Below the pieces are notes generated by a model. That model did no database searches, was not told the origin of the DNA, and saw nothing but the letters and a program-made list of their open reading frames with translations. A stretch of 64,000 bases of DNA from Plumapathes pennacea. Lineage: Eukaryota; Cnidaria; Anthozoa; Antipatharia; Myriopathidae. Below are positions 1 to 10,904 of the stretch, one piece after another. The stretch lies in contig OZ038465.1 in NCBI GenBank assembly GCA_964036295.1, positions 7,815,167-7,879,166 of the forward strand, written 5' to 3'. Made by a program: the position numbers and the translations under genes. Every line of letters begins with the position of its first letter. The first letter of the stretch is position 1.

Positions 1-870
1 TGTTTTATTTTGGGAGTTGCATGCACATATTTCCAAGGTAAAATTCTTAGTGTTTGCCAGGACAGCTTCATTTTGAAGCTCATGCCAGTTCCCATGTAAA
101 GATTCACATACAACCAGACTTTTATGTCCTGATGGTGGCCGTAATAATGGGGTTCCACTGTAGTATTATTAATTTGTGTATTTGTGGAAAATTCACTCAC
201 CATCTCTGCCCAATGTTAACAATGGAGTGATAGAGTACCCACAAGACAAGCATTATCACCATGTTGGCAAAACCAGAGACCAGCACAAGTCCAGCCAATG
301 CCATACCAGTATAGGCCATTATATTCAAATGCTCATCAATCTTGCCAGTGTCTGTAAAAATGAGTAATGATGGCATATGCAGGAACGTCTTCCAGTTTGG
401 GCCCCCAAAGTGCTGGCTTATTCTTTGAAGGTACAGGTCTGCTGGGAGTAGACCATCTCTGCCAAGAAGCTGCTTATTTTGATTAGCTGCTATGGCAAAG
501 GCAACAACTGCAAAGTGAAGAATGTCCTAAAGTAAATAAACTGTACACCTAAAATTAAGTATGTACTACATACGTAAAAAGGAGAACATACAATAATGGG
601 TTCATTTCATTAATTGGGCAAATAAACTAGTCTCTGGCCAACCAGGCAAAATCTTCAAAACATTTATCTAACAGTAGCTTTAGCACAATAAGGCGCATAC
701 TCACAATAAATAAAGGCTAAACCTCTCAAAAAAACAATTCTCGTTAACCAGTAAGTCCCAGTTTCAGGGATTTCGCCGGGGGAATTTCCTTTGATTGGTT
801 TTTCTTTCTTTTCTTCTCTCTTGAGATCAACTCGGTCCTTCGTATCATTCTTTCTTTTCCTTATATCCAT
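1..870 (-). CDS. LMF1: Lipase maturation factor 1, 5' end (partial)
   Basis: LMF1 is a multi-pass endoplasmic reticulum membrane protein needed for folding and dimer assembly of lipoprotein, hepatic and endothelial lipases. Two coding exons are visible on the minus strand: 870-705 (ATG at 870) and 507-201; the gene continues off the left edge. They join in phase (166 nt then 307 nt), giving YWLTRIVFLRGLAFIY followed by FVAFAIAANQNKQLLGRDG, which closely follows the start of vertebrate LMF1 (first membrane span, then the QNKQLLG/GLLP segment). The exon-2 acceptor is the CAG at 510-508; the nearer-looking AG at 528-527 would put a stop in frame. The exon-2 donor is GTGAGT just below 201. The N-terminus before the first membrane span is basic (KRKN, KREEKKEK). 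Nothing upstream of the ATG extends the frame with another ATG. The match to LMF1 rather than LMF2 is by recognition of these motifs. Confidence 0.88.
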
Positions 871-911
871 GGTACACCAAAAAAGTACACTATAGTTACA
901 CACAAAGGCTT

Positions 912-947
912 TCAGTTTCTGCACTTTTGCAACGTTGCTGCCGCCAT
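912..947 (-). promoter_or_regulatory. Possible uORF and YY1-like motif upstream of LMF1
   Basis: About 75 bases upstream of the LMF1 start codon, the minus strand carries AAAATGGCGGC (950-940), one base from the metazoan YY1-type core AAGATGGCGGC. The ATG inside it opens an 11-codon frame (947-912) that stops before the LMF1 ATG. If transcription starts upstream of it, this would be an upstream ORF; transcript data are lacking. Confidence 0.25.
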
Positions 948-2698
948 TTTGCTGCTGTATGGGTTTCAGTCTTCCGCAGCAATATGTCTAGGGGAAGCCT
1001 GGACACCAGACTTTTGTTTGTTTTGTTTTGCTTGTTTGTTTGTTTTATTTATTTGTTTGTTTATTTATTTGTAAACTCACTTCAAAAGTATAGCACTGAT
1101 CAATTTTCTCATCCAGTTTATTTGCCGTACAACAGCTAGCAATCACAATTCTTAAAGTCATCACCATGGTAAGTCTCTGAGTGCCTCAGTGAGTGAGTGG
1201 TGTGTTTTGTGCTTGACCAAGCTTTACAGGAGCAACCAATATACGTGATAAATCAAAGCCGCAGTGGTTTAATATCGGCTTTGACGTCATTAGCCTGCTA
1301 TTAAAATTTCTTCCTGTTCATCGCGTGACCGCTCCCAGTTCCTTCTGCAGTAAAAAGAAAAACGTATTTAATTTTTCTTTCTCTTCTTTTTTACAATGGT
1401 TAGTATTAAACGACTCTAACCCCAATTTTCTCAACAGTCTCTCAACAAAACTGTACGAGAAAGGTCCGTTTGGCTGGTCTGTTACTCTGTGACTTCGAAG
1501 GGTCAACCTGTCATTCCCGCACATAAGTGACTACTAAAATACGATAATCGCAGATCACCGCACAGTCTTGGTAAAGTTCACGTCAGTTCTCCGATCTTCT
1601 TTTTAAGGCCTGCAAACAGGACTTTGAACCACGGGATTCAAATACTAATGGTTGTTTCGATTACTGGTGTCGACCGGGCCGATACAATGCCGTTTAATAA
1701 CGGAAACGTTACGTAAACGGCTGACATGGGCAAAAAGGCCCAGTTGAGACGTCGCTCTTTTCATGCGCCGAACTCAATGCAAATGAGCAAAAGCCATTAC
1801 AGCAAAATCGGCACGAATACACGGCGCACGAAAGAAAAGCAACTGAGGCGTGGCAAAAATAGATTGAGCACGCACACAGCAGGAAACAACCGGCCAAAGC
1901 CGACTGAAAACCAAAGACAGCGGCTGGGTTGTATTCAGGGACAGAAAAAAGAAGTTTACTACTCAACACACAGTTTGATTCGAATTATGCCATGATTTTA
2001 TTTCGGAGGCAATCGAAAAGAATAATTGAAGTGCAACTGACAAGTGAACAGATTGGAAACGACCTTTAACGAGTGATATTTGTTTACTCTAATCCATATT
2101 TGAAACAAAAAGTAATAAAGTTTGAATCTTAAATATTTTAAATATTTATCCCGGGGTATTATTCACAGTCCCCGTTTACAGTAAACTGCTGTGTCTGAAT
2201 ATTTCTTTAGTGAACTGATTCTTGCACTTGAACGCATCGGCCGAGCTTTTTTTATTAAGTAAACATTTGAAGTGGCTCGACGACATTGAAAATGCAGAAA
2301 ATTGTGAAACGTACTTGAATGAACTGGGTTCTTATTACATCTTACGCTATTAAAAGCTCGACAAAAATTATTTTGGATTTATAATAACAATCTACTGCAT
2401 ACATTTATGAGCACGCACGCTAATTATATGACAAATCGTCAAAAACGGCGGCATATATCGGCATCTTTCTTGGGGAGGGAATAACAATTAGTTTTATAGA
2501 AATTCAAAGCCTTTGTTTCGAAAGCAGGTGGCGATAAATGAAGGGCGATTGAATTAGCAATTGGAAAGCCATTACGTAAACCGTTTAGCAGGGACAATGT
2601 GTGCAATGTTCATCAGGCCATTTTGCAGAGCTGAAGTACAAACTCGTTTGTAAATAAATTAATAGTTTGTCAACTACAAAAAATACCTAAAGCCATGT
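948..2698. other. Intergenic between LMF1 and the Kir channel
   Basis: No coding exon is supported here. Visible content is a TTTG/TTTA-rich stretch at about 1010-1075 and otherwise unremarkable AT-rich sequence. It should contain the LMF1 promoter on its left and the 3' UTR of the Kir gene on its right. An AATAAA-type signal for the Kir transcript is present on the minus strand at about 2254-2249. Short open frames at 1318-1995 have no recognisable motif, and those at 1709-1995 overlap on both strands. Confidence 0.5.
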
Positions 2699-3934
2699 TT
2701 ACAATTTTGTCACCTGTGTCGAAATGCCAACGTGCCCATTTGCCATCACCGTAGTAGTAGTATCTTCCTTGCCCGAAAACGAATCAGCCGAATTCGCTTC
2801 AGTTTCAGGTTCACGAGCTGGCGCCTCTTCCTCATCAGTTTCGCTCCCGATGGAGTTTTTAATTTCGTAATACTCTTTAGGAGAACAGCGCGGCATTTCC
2901 ACAGGGTACGTGTCATGAAAGCATGAAAAATCCACGAGGTAGCCATTCTTGGTAGCTCGGTCGCGATTCATTACATTCATAAACCTATAGCCCCATTTGA
3001 TCTCGTCTGCGAGATAAGACGTCCTGGCTTGTAACGTCATGCCGGTCGACTCGACAATTCCTTCCAAGACAACAATTATTTCAATTTCGGAGCTCGTTTC
3101 GAGGGTGTCTGCAGAGCAGTTAAAGAGCGGACTGTCTTCATCGATTTCGTGTAGGACTGTCATAGGCAGAAATAAGTACAGTTTCTCGCTATCGTCTTCC
3201 ATATCATATGCCACCGGAAGATTATGTTGATGAAAGGCAATTTCTTCCCCTTCTTTGGTCACGCGCCTTTGAATTAGATGAACGCGGATGTGAGCTTCCA
3301 GAAGGTTTGACTTTTGAACATCTGCTACACGAAACATCAAGCAAACTTTGCCATCGCGCGCGGCAACCACCGCGTGTTTAGAGAACAATACGGTGCGGCA
3401 CCGTTTCTGCGGCCGGGAAAGTTTGGCAAATATTAGTCCCAGCATGGTCGATGAGATCAAAAGCCCAATAATGCATTGCACAATTAAGCAAACGACTCCT
3501 TCTGGGCAAGATGGTGTGATCTGTCTGCCGCCATAGCCAATGGTGGTCTGTGTCTCCAGTGAGAACAAAAACGACGAGGTCCACGAATCGACGTTTTCAA
3601 TGCAAATGACGTTGTGGTATTTCCGCCGAAACACAAATATACCCCACCAGATACTCCCGAAGATGAGCCAACTCGTAAGGAATGCCAGGGAAAACACAAG
3701 GAAAACGTAACGCCAACGAAAGTCCAGCAGCGTGGTGAATATGTCGGAGAAGTACAATTGCGATTGTTTTGGTACGTTTATCAGGACGGTTCTAATTTTC
3801 CCATTCTTGTCGATCACACGTCGTCTGTTAACCCTTCTCGCTACTGCTCTATCCAGTCCAAATTTCATTCCTTTCTCCTCTTTGTCGACTTTGTCGAAGG
3901 CCCGGTTGTCGAGTGCAAGTTCTATTTCAGCCAT
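2699..3934 (-). CDS. Inward-rectifier potassium channel (Kir/KCNJ family)
   Basis: This is a plasma-membrane K+ channel subunit that would form tetramers and set resting potential. One uninterrupted coding exon of 411 aa starts at the ATG at 3934. The open frame runs further upstream without another ATG, and a TAAACAG sequence just 5' of the start may be a splice acceptor for a 5' UTR exon. Membrane helix 1 is at about residues 76-99. The pore helix and K+ filter TIGYG are at 115-135 and helix 2 at about 145-171. The cytoplasmic domain contains the Kir hallmarks KLSRPQKR, RDGKVCLMFRV, LLEAHIR and HEIDEDSPL, followed by an acidic tail (ETDEEEAPARE). The position equivalent to Kir2.1 Asp172 is Ser161, so weak or moderate rectification is inferred. 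The last residues, VTKL, fit a class I PDZ ligand (T-x-L). Length is typical of the family. Sub-family (Kir2-, Kir3- or Kir6-like) is not assigned. Confidence 0.93.
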   Translation of the reverse strand: MAEIELALDNRAFDKVDKEEKGMKFGLDRAVARRVNRRRVIDKNGKIRTVLINVPKQSQLYFSDIFTTLLDFRWRYVFLVFSLAFLTSWLIFGSIWWGIFVFRRKYHNVICIENVDSWTSSFLFSLETQTTIGYGGRQITPSCPEGVVCLIVQCIIGLLISSTMLGLIFAKLSRPQKRCRTVLFSKHAVVAARDGKVCLMFRVADVQKSNLLEAHIRVHLIQRRVTKEGEEIAFHQHNLPVAYDMEDDSEKLYLFLPMTVLHEIDEDSPLFNCSADTLETSSEIEIIVVLEGIVESTGMTLQARTSYLADEIKWGYRFMNVMNRDRATKNGYLVDFSCFHDTYPVEMPRCSPKEYYEIKNSIGSETDEEEAPAREPETEANSADSFSGKEDTTTTVMANGHVGISTQVTKL

Positions 3935-6422
3935 CAAACTGATCCTGTTTAGCCACCTTGCCGAGTAAGCACTATAAAGTTCCGCGTAATTCAAGGGGGG
4001 GCAGCCTAGATGTCCTAATGGCTCTCTGGGGCTGTTCAAAGACCATTCGTCAACTTAAGTAGTAATTACGTATAAATAAGCCGGACCAGAGTCCACGACT
4101 GATGAACTGTTCACATATTTACGGTTACTGGCACGGCACTAAGAAAATGGGTCCAGAGCGCCTATTGGTCAATTGGCAATTACCTCATGCTTGCGTTTTC
4201 GACCTTATCTGCATGACAAAATAAGTTGTTTATTCTATTATATTTGGTCATACAGGCATTCAAATCTCATATCACTCAAACTGTGTGTCTTTCTTGTGTA
4301 CTATGTGTACCTGTTTAATTTAGCTCAGTGTAGTCAACTAAAGTGTTTCGAATTTCGCCTGGTCACGAACTTTGCACGAGATTTCCTTGTCTTCCTTGAC
4401 CAACGGGGTAATGATTGTTTGTTTTGTCATTTAATACAACGCCAGCTTCCAAAAGTAACACGACGACAGACATGCAGCGCCAAATTAAATATTCGAGCCT
4501 TTCATATTCAGCCAAATATAGAACTCCTGTCTGTCAAGCGTCGGGAAACCTGTATCCAGCTGGATCATTTCAGCACCCTGTTGACTGGGCCGCGTGAACA
4601 TCAGCATGAAAGTTGAAACCGTGGAATAAAACGAAATTCTCATCATATACTGAATATAGCAACAATGAAAAAAGAAAGATGTGCGTTTATTTTTTCACCT
4701 TGAACTATTTACAAAGCTTCACGCAGGTCAACAAAGTAAAGATTCAACTCGGAAAACTGTTGTCCTCCAACCTTTTATATCTCACGCTTTAAATTACTAC
4801 ACAAATCTAAGCGACTCCAGCCTTAATAGGGAAAGCATTTGACAGTAAGGTACACCGTGGCTTGCGTGAACTCTCGGATTAAAAATAACAAGCGGTAATA
4901 GACATCACTGACACGCATTCTCGATTCAGTTCACTCAAGTCGGCTGTGCTCATTTACAGGAGCGAACTCTTATCCCAACCACGCGTAGGAATGGACTGGC
5001 GCTACTCTTAACTATAAGTATTACAAATAAAATAACTAAACCTGAATCTTTGATCTGGTGTACGTGTTTCTTAAACCTTTGATTTCACTATGTTTATTGA
5101 TTTTGTTTGTCAGAATCAACAGCGTTATTCTGCAAAAAGGGGGGTGGGGTGGGGGTATAGGAATTTGGGAGGGGGGTTCCGCTGACTCACATTAAAACCC
5201 TGACCTATTCAAGACACAAAAACGTAAATTTTGCTACCCTGTCTAAGACAACGTGCTCTAATTTGATACCCTGTTCAAGACTGCGTTGCACGCGTTTCCA
5301 CTGGAGCATACAAAGAAATCGCGCGAAAAAATGACGAGTGCAAAAAATGTCGTCGAGGGGGAGGAGAGGAGAAGATCTTTGAAAAATAACCCTGTTTAAG
5401 ACACGAAGATCTAAAATTTGATACCCTGTTTAAAACAGAGGACCCTGAAAATGATACCCTATCGGGCGGAACGTCCCCATATAGGAAATATATGGGAGTA
5501 CCCCCTCCCCCCTCCCCCCCCCCCCCCCCCCGGAAAAAACACACACTAAGACCTCCAGAATTCCCAAATTTCTACTGTTGTCATCAGGTGATGATCAGTT
5601 ATATATAGTTAAGAAATATATAACCGGCACTCCCGTTTAATATAGCCTCATCTAAACACGGGGAAAGTTGGGAGAATACACGAGAGTAGCATAGGGAAAC
5701 CACGAGGCCACCGAGTATCATAGTTATTTTATAAATATACTTATCAAACAAGAATGTACAAACGTAAGGTTGGTGTGAGCAATTATTAGACACTTCATAC
5801 TAACGCTAACAGCACGCATTCATATAGCGATAAAATTAATTTTCAGTAAAAAAATTTTAACTGCCATAAGTAACTCCACGTGATATCTCGATAAAATTAG
5901 CTGATTGTACAATCCGAGTCACACCAAGTGCAGCAGAGAGGCATTGTAGGGAGTACTAGGACGGCGACGGTAACGCGACGAACCATGGAGACATGTATAT
6001 ATATTCCCATTCATTTGCCTTCGTAAGTTTGCCAATTCTCAAGTTGCTCAATTTGTAATTTCATTTTCGCCGAGGTTCTACTGCGTTCATCGTCTCTTAC
6101 TAAGAAGCTCTACTGATAACACCTCAAGATCAGGTGAAATTCATAGTTTTGCGAGCGTCTTTTGTCTTCTGCAATCAGTCTTATTGTAGTTCGCAGAGGT
6201 TGCCATCATCGTCCTTGGGTTCTACCCAGACCAACGCCGTAAGACTAGAACCAAGGTTAATCAACGCTACATGTCTTGAATTGAAGCTTGTTTTGGATAC
6301 GCGTGCAGTATGACGCACAGATCAAGCCTATTGCGCATGACGCCACAGCTAATTTTTTTTGCACTTGTGATATGGCTGCACATTAGCTATTGTAAGTATG
6401 TATGGTGATTACTACTTCCCGT
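3935..6422. other. Intergenic between Kir channel and DRC10
   Basis: No coding exon is supported. Besides the MITE-like element at 5139-5533 described separately, I see only AT-rich unique-looking sequence. It should contain the Kir promoter or 5' UTR exon (right of 3934) and the 3' UTR of DRC10 (left of 6423). Confidence 0.5.
5139..5533. mobile_element. MITE-like foldback element with internal tandem repeats, copy 1
   Basis: The element begins with a G-rich run followed by GGGGGTATAGGAATTTGGG and ends with CCCATATAGGAAATATATGG, GGAGTACCCC and a C-rich run. The two ends are imperfect inverted repeats, including GCGGAACCCC against GGCGGAACGT. The interior consists of degenerate repeats of about 32 bp beginning ACCCTGTTCAAGACACGA and ending AATTTGAT, interrupted by a G/A-rich insertion at about 5330-5385. 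A second member lies at 59203-59519. No coding capacity is seen. Target-site duplication is not clear for this copy. Confidence 0.6.
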
Positions 6423-9400
6423 TCACCTTTTCTTTCTACCCTTGCCACTCTTCTTTCCTTTTTTTCCCTTCTTTCCTTTCTTCTTCTTGTTCAGCTGTTT
6501 CCTGGCCTTGTGCGCACGCCATAGTGACTGAATGAGTCTTGCCGCACGGATTTTCAGGTTTAGTTCCCGCTCCGCCGCCTCGGCCTTCTCCTTGGCAATT
6601 CTTCGCTCTTCCACGATTGTAAGATACTCTTTCTCTAGAGTCTTGAACCTCTCTTCTAGCTCGTTCAGCTGCTTTTTTTCCTCAGTATAAACCGCATCCA
6701 AAGCATCAAATTCATCCTACAGGGGAAAAAAATCCAAGACAAAAATTACAGTGCAGCAGGTCAGAAATCGCTATCTTTAAAATATTGTGCTGTCTGTAGT
6801 TCTTAGATCTTGTACAGTGAGTAGTGCTGTAAAGCTGGACTCTGGAGCCGACGTTTATACGTTGGAGCAAGGAAGTGCTTGCTCTGTGTCAAAGGGCTAA
6901 TGCTCAAAGACTCGGTTTAAATTTCTTACCATCATCCAAATTTCACACATCGACCTTTACTCAATTCATCAGACACCTTTTTTGTCAAAAACTAGCTCTC
7001 CTTAGTACTACAGTACATGTAGTTTTCCACTGTATCCTTTCTACAGACTACTACTACTTATTTTTATATGATAATTCACAAAGGGGACTGCTCCATACTA
7101 GTTAATAAATCAACACTAATATACCACCTAAAGTACTTCACTACTGTTACTACATGAAGTTTTATACTTCTGGTACAAAGACTGCTGCTGCTGCTACTAC
7201 TATTAACCCATTCACTCCTGAGTTCAAAATACAAATAGAGTGGTAAAGTGATGACGTAATAAAAGTATTTTTTCGGAAATAATGGACTTTGCACAATTCT
7301 TCGGAATGGCCTATCTAAAAAAAGCTCACACTGAAAAAATTGGCTCTTTAGTGCATTAAACAGCTGAGATATAGGCTCTTGAAGTTCAAATTGCTTCATA
7401 CTAAACCCTCTTATTTGGTGTTGGTTCCTTTGATTTGGAACCAACGCTAAATAAGAGAGTTTAGTTAAGACTATCTCGAACTTTAAACTTCTCTATCTTC
7501 GCTTTCAGTAGGGCAAGCGATTTGAAATTTTGCACACGTTCTTTCAGCAGCTGTGCATATCGCATGATGTGGTTTTGAGATTTAAATGGAAAAGTTTGCA
7601 AAATGACGTCACACTTTACCCCTCTATTCTCCTAATCATTTAAGAAGAAAAAGTATGAGTGATATAGTGTGAATTTATAGGCAAATCAGCTTAAAGTAAA
7701 GTAAAGTAAAAGTAAAGTATCTTTATTTATACACGGTAAGTAATTCAGCAGAGCTGGTGGGGCCGTGTTTTAAACTCAACATAAATCTGTTAAAAATCCC
7801 AACTGGTCGAAGGCTAACCAGTTGGCTATTTACATAACGTGGCCGAGGATTTGAACACGGGGCTACCGTGTTACAAATTCAGTTAGTGCTCAGAGCGGGA
7901 CTCGAACCTGGGACCTCCGGATTTCAAGTCCTGCGCCCTAACCACTCGGCCACGCTGCCTCCACTTTCATCTGAATGCTTCAGCTTTCATCTGAATGAAC
8001 TATCAAGCAGCAAATTCTCCACACTGTTTCACATATCTCTGGTGAGAGACTGAAGGAGAAAATTGAAGTTGATCACTCTCAGGAGGAAGGGGTTAAAGTG
8101 CTATGTTCACTGCTTCTTAGAGCAATATTCTACTGCTTGTACTGCTCTTGCCATTAATACTACCATACGTGAAGTAACTTGATGTACTCTCACCTGTCTC
8201 TCTCCCATATCACTGTCAAACTTCTGTATCCAGTTTTCCACTTCAGTTTCAATCTTGTACTTGCGCTGTAAGATGATTTCATATAAATGTTTAATCAACA
8301 GGTAGTAGGAAGTATTAAAAGGTATAATTATAAATACCACAACCAAATCCTCAAATAAGTGCCCCCTCAAGTAAGCACCCCTTCTCTCAGCCAAAATTTA
8401 ATTTAAGTACCCTCTCCCTCTCTTTTGTTTTGTTTTGTTTTTTGTTTTTTTGCACAAATGGTAAATCCATCAAAATCAACATGATGTTTGTGAACACACT
8501 GCACATGTTTGGCAAACTAACTAAACAAAAATAGTTACAAAGTGTGTCGCCATTAGAACTATATGAGAGGTGCACAGTGTCAGACTTTGAGGGCCAATGA
8601 CATTTTAATATAATACTGGCTCTATTTGACTACTCTTCAGTAGAAGATAACATTTCCTAACCTTCCGTAGAGCCAGTTCACTTTCTCTGTGAGTGGTAGT
8701 GTCTCCTTCAAGCTTCTTTTTTAACTCAATTATCTCCTGGTGCAATTTACTCTTTTTACTGTCAGAATTCTTCATCTCTGCTGCATCCTGCTTTGCTGCT
8801 TCAGTGATGACCCTGCGATTCTGCTCCTCTGCATTCTTATCCACAGTGTAGATATCATTCTTCAAGCGGCGAATTATGTCATTCCTCTTTGAAACCTAGA
8901 AATACAAAATATGATTTACTCTCTTGCAAACAATTTATTAACAATGGAACACTTAGTCTAAAAGTTGTGTTCATACATTTGAATAAAGGAGGGTTTTCAG
9001 TCCCAGGTGGCACACTCCCAAATGGCTAGCAAGTTCCAGGGGGGAAAGGGGGGGGGGGGTTGGGGGGGGGGGGTTGGGGGATCTATATACTGCACCTCAC
9101 TGTCCTTGTCATCAACAGCCTTTTTGAGTTCTTCTTGAAGTTTATCCGCCATGGCACTGGACTTCCTTTCTCTATTCACCACTTGCTTCAGATATTGCCT
9201 CCGTTCCTTCTCCTCGCTGGGAGTGGTGAGCAGTCTCTCAAACAAGATCGCCCTCAAAATCATGAACTCGCCAATCATTTTATTAGTCTCAAAAGATCGC
9301 TGATACTTCTCGCTCTGAAGAGCATTTCTGGCCGCCGGATTGCTTGAGAATAACCGTAGAACACTTCGCAAGGAATCACGGACCTGAAATTCCAACGCTG

Positions 9401-9986
9401 GAAGAGATTCGACGCCATTGATAGGGCTCTTCGCCCCCAAGCTGGTGACGTGCGATTTCCCAGATTTAGCCCCCAAACTGGCCGCAGAGGTTACTCTACT
9501 TTCCTGCTGTTCCTCCAACCTTTGTGAGCCGACCTCATCTTCTGCTGCCGTCCCTCCTGAACATCGGCTTGACATACGAGACGACTGGGCATCGGTCTCC
9601 GTTGGCGAGGCCGAGCGAGCCCTACACTGCTCAAGTCCAAATTTCGACGCAGCTTTTTGGTACAAAGACTGTAGTCGATCGTGCTCCGCTAAGGCCTGAA
9701 CTAAGGTCGCCCCTAATATGACCGAAAAACGGTCAATGTTCTCTGTTATGTGGGGCAGCAGCGACACAACTTCGATGCGCCGTATTGTTTCATCGAGAAC
9801 AGCCAAAACGCGTTGGGCTTCCACCGATGTGAGTTTGTTTCTCGCTGGATCCAAAACTTTAAGCGGATCATTTTCCTTGACTTTCATTTTTTGTTTCTCT
9901 TTAACCCGAGGGTGAAGTTGATCGAAACTCGAAGCTACAGAAGCTGTCGTTTCGGCACGACCAGCCGGGAGAACACTTGCCGCCAT
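6423..9986 (-). CDS. DRC10/IQCD: Dynein regulatory complex subunit 10 (IQ-motif protein D)
   Basis: DRC10 is a subunit of the nexin-dynein regulatory complex, which links outer doublets and regulates dynein in motile axonemes. Four exons on the minus strand, all phase 0, are 9986-9096, 8895-8662, 8265-8194 and 6716-6423, giving 496 aa. The first exon holds the conserved N-terminal block (SVEAQRVLAVLDETIRRIE, LLPHITENIDRFSVILG) and a low-complexity Ser/Gly insert. A second block, SLRSVLRLFSSNPAARNAL, is followed by coiled coil. Exons 2 and 3 are coiled coil (RRLKNDIYTV, KKSKLHQEIIELKKKLE, VENWIQKFDSDM). The last exon has an IQ motif (AARLIQSLWRAHKARKQL) and a Lys/Gly-rich tail (KKKKGKKGKKGKK). 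The family call rests on the N-terminal block plus a single C-terminal IQ; DRC9/IQCG is the main alternative. The ATG at 9986 lies in a YY1-like AAGATGGCGGC motif. Confidence 0.82.
7693..7960 (-). mobile_element. tRNA-derived SINE in a DRC10 intron
   Basis: On the minus strand the element starts with a tRNA-like head. A box A (TGGCCGAGTGG) is at 7952-7942, a tRNA-Ser(UGA)-like anticodon region (GGACTTGAAATCC) follows, and box B (GGTTCGAGTCC) is at 7908-7898. A second box-B-like motif (GTTCAAATCC) lies at 7856-7847. The 3' end is a simple TTTAC/TTTACTT tail (about 7730-7693). The T-stem pairs poorly and the variable arm is too short for a working tRNA-Ser, so this is read as a retroposed SINE rather than a tRNA gene. 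Confidence 0.7.
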
Positions 9987-9988
9987 CT
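9978..9988 (-). promoter_or_regulatory. YY1-like motif at the DRC10 start codon
   Basis: The sequence AAGATGGCGGC overlaps the initiator ATG of DRC10. This arrangement is common in TATA-less metazoan promoters, where the YY1-type element sits just downstream of the transcription start. If it works that way here, the 5' UTR is very short. Function is inferred from the motif alone. Confidence 0.35.
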
Positions 9989-10904
9989 TAATTTTCGTTC
10001 TGGAACAGAGTTTGCTGTTCTCAAGTTACCTTGGCAACCGAAAGGGGTAGGGGAGGGGTGGTGCCTCAGTTTTAAATAATTAATATCACAAGTCCAGAAG
10101 TTAAAACCTTATCGTCTCTTGTCCCCCATTTATTTTTCTTCCCAAATTTATACCTTAACTTAACTGCAGCATGTTTTTTCTTTCTTTCTTTCTTTCTTTT
10201 TGCCAGGGCATTAACCTCCACGGCAAGCAGTCTTGGGAGTCAAACTGGCCAAGTATAAGGAGAAAGGAACTCGGGCTGGTGTCAAACACCCAGGGTAATC
10301 ATCTATTACAAGCGTAAGGGATTGTCCTGGCGTCTTTGCAACCCAGATTCATTTCGCCCACCCTCATTTTCTGAGGTGAATTTTTACTGTCTTATTACGA
10401 GTCGGTCCTATTTTTTCGAGCCTGCTTTTACTCGTTTCCAGTGTTTTATTCAGAATGGGTTTTGAGGGTGTTCGCGTTTATTAGCTTACTAGCACAGTGT
10501 CACTAAGCCATTATTAAAATGACTAAATACTAAATTAGTCTTCATTAAACGTTCATCGATGCTATAAAGAATGTACAAATTGTCCGCTAAAACAAGTGAC
10601 TAGTTCATATTATCTTTTGGATGTCAAAACATAAAACACTAAAAGTATAATCAAATTCCTAAAATGAACGATCCAGCGACAGTGCATTCAGATCATTCAG
10701 TGCACCCAGAATAAAAAGCTCAAAAAAAAAAAAAAAAAAAAAAAGAAACCCTTTCGTGTAATTTATACTTCCTATCTCAGGTAGATTGAACGAGAAAACA
10801 AATTCCATCAATTTGAAAGGATTAAGAAACTACGAACTAGAGGTTAAATATCTTAAAGTACAACGCAGTCAGCACGTTCACTTTCAGAACTATCTAAAAC
10901 AACA
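9987..10904. other. Intergenic between DRC10 and GTPBP1
   Basis: No gene is seen. The region should hold the DRC10 promoter and the GTPBP1 3' UTR. A GTPBP1 poly(A) signal candidate AATAAA is on the minus strand at 10450-10445. A TTTC microsatellite (about 10176-10200) and a poly-A run (about 10721-10744) are present. Confidence 0.5.

Noticed and set aside
3935-4039. N-terminal extension of the Kir channel
   Set aside because: The frame is open but has no ATG upstream of 3934; the segment lacks Kir similarity and may be 5' UTR or intron.
7888-7960. Functional tRNA-Ser(UGA) gene on the minus strand
   Set aside because: Boxes A and B and an anticodon-like loop are present, but the T-stem pairs badly, the long variable arm of tRNA-Ser is missing, and the sequence continues into a body and TTTAC tail typical of a SINE.
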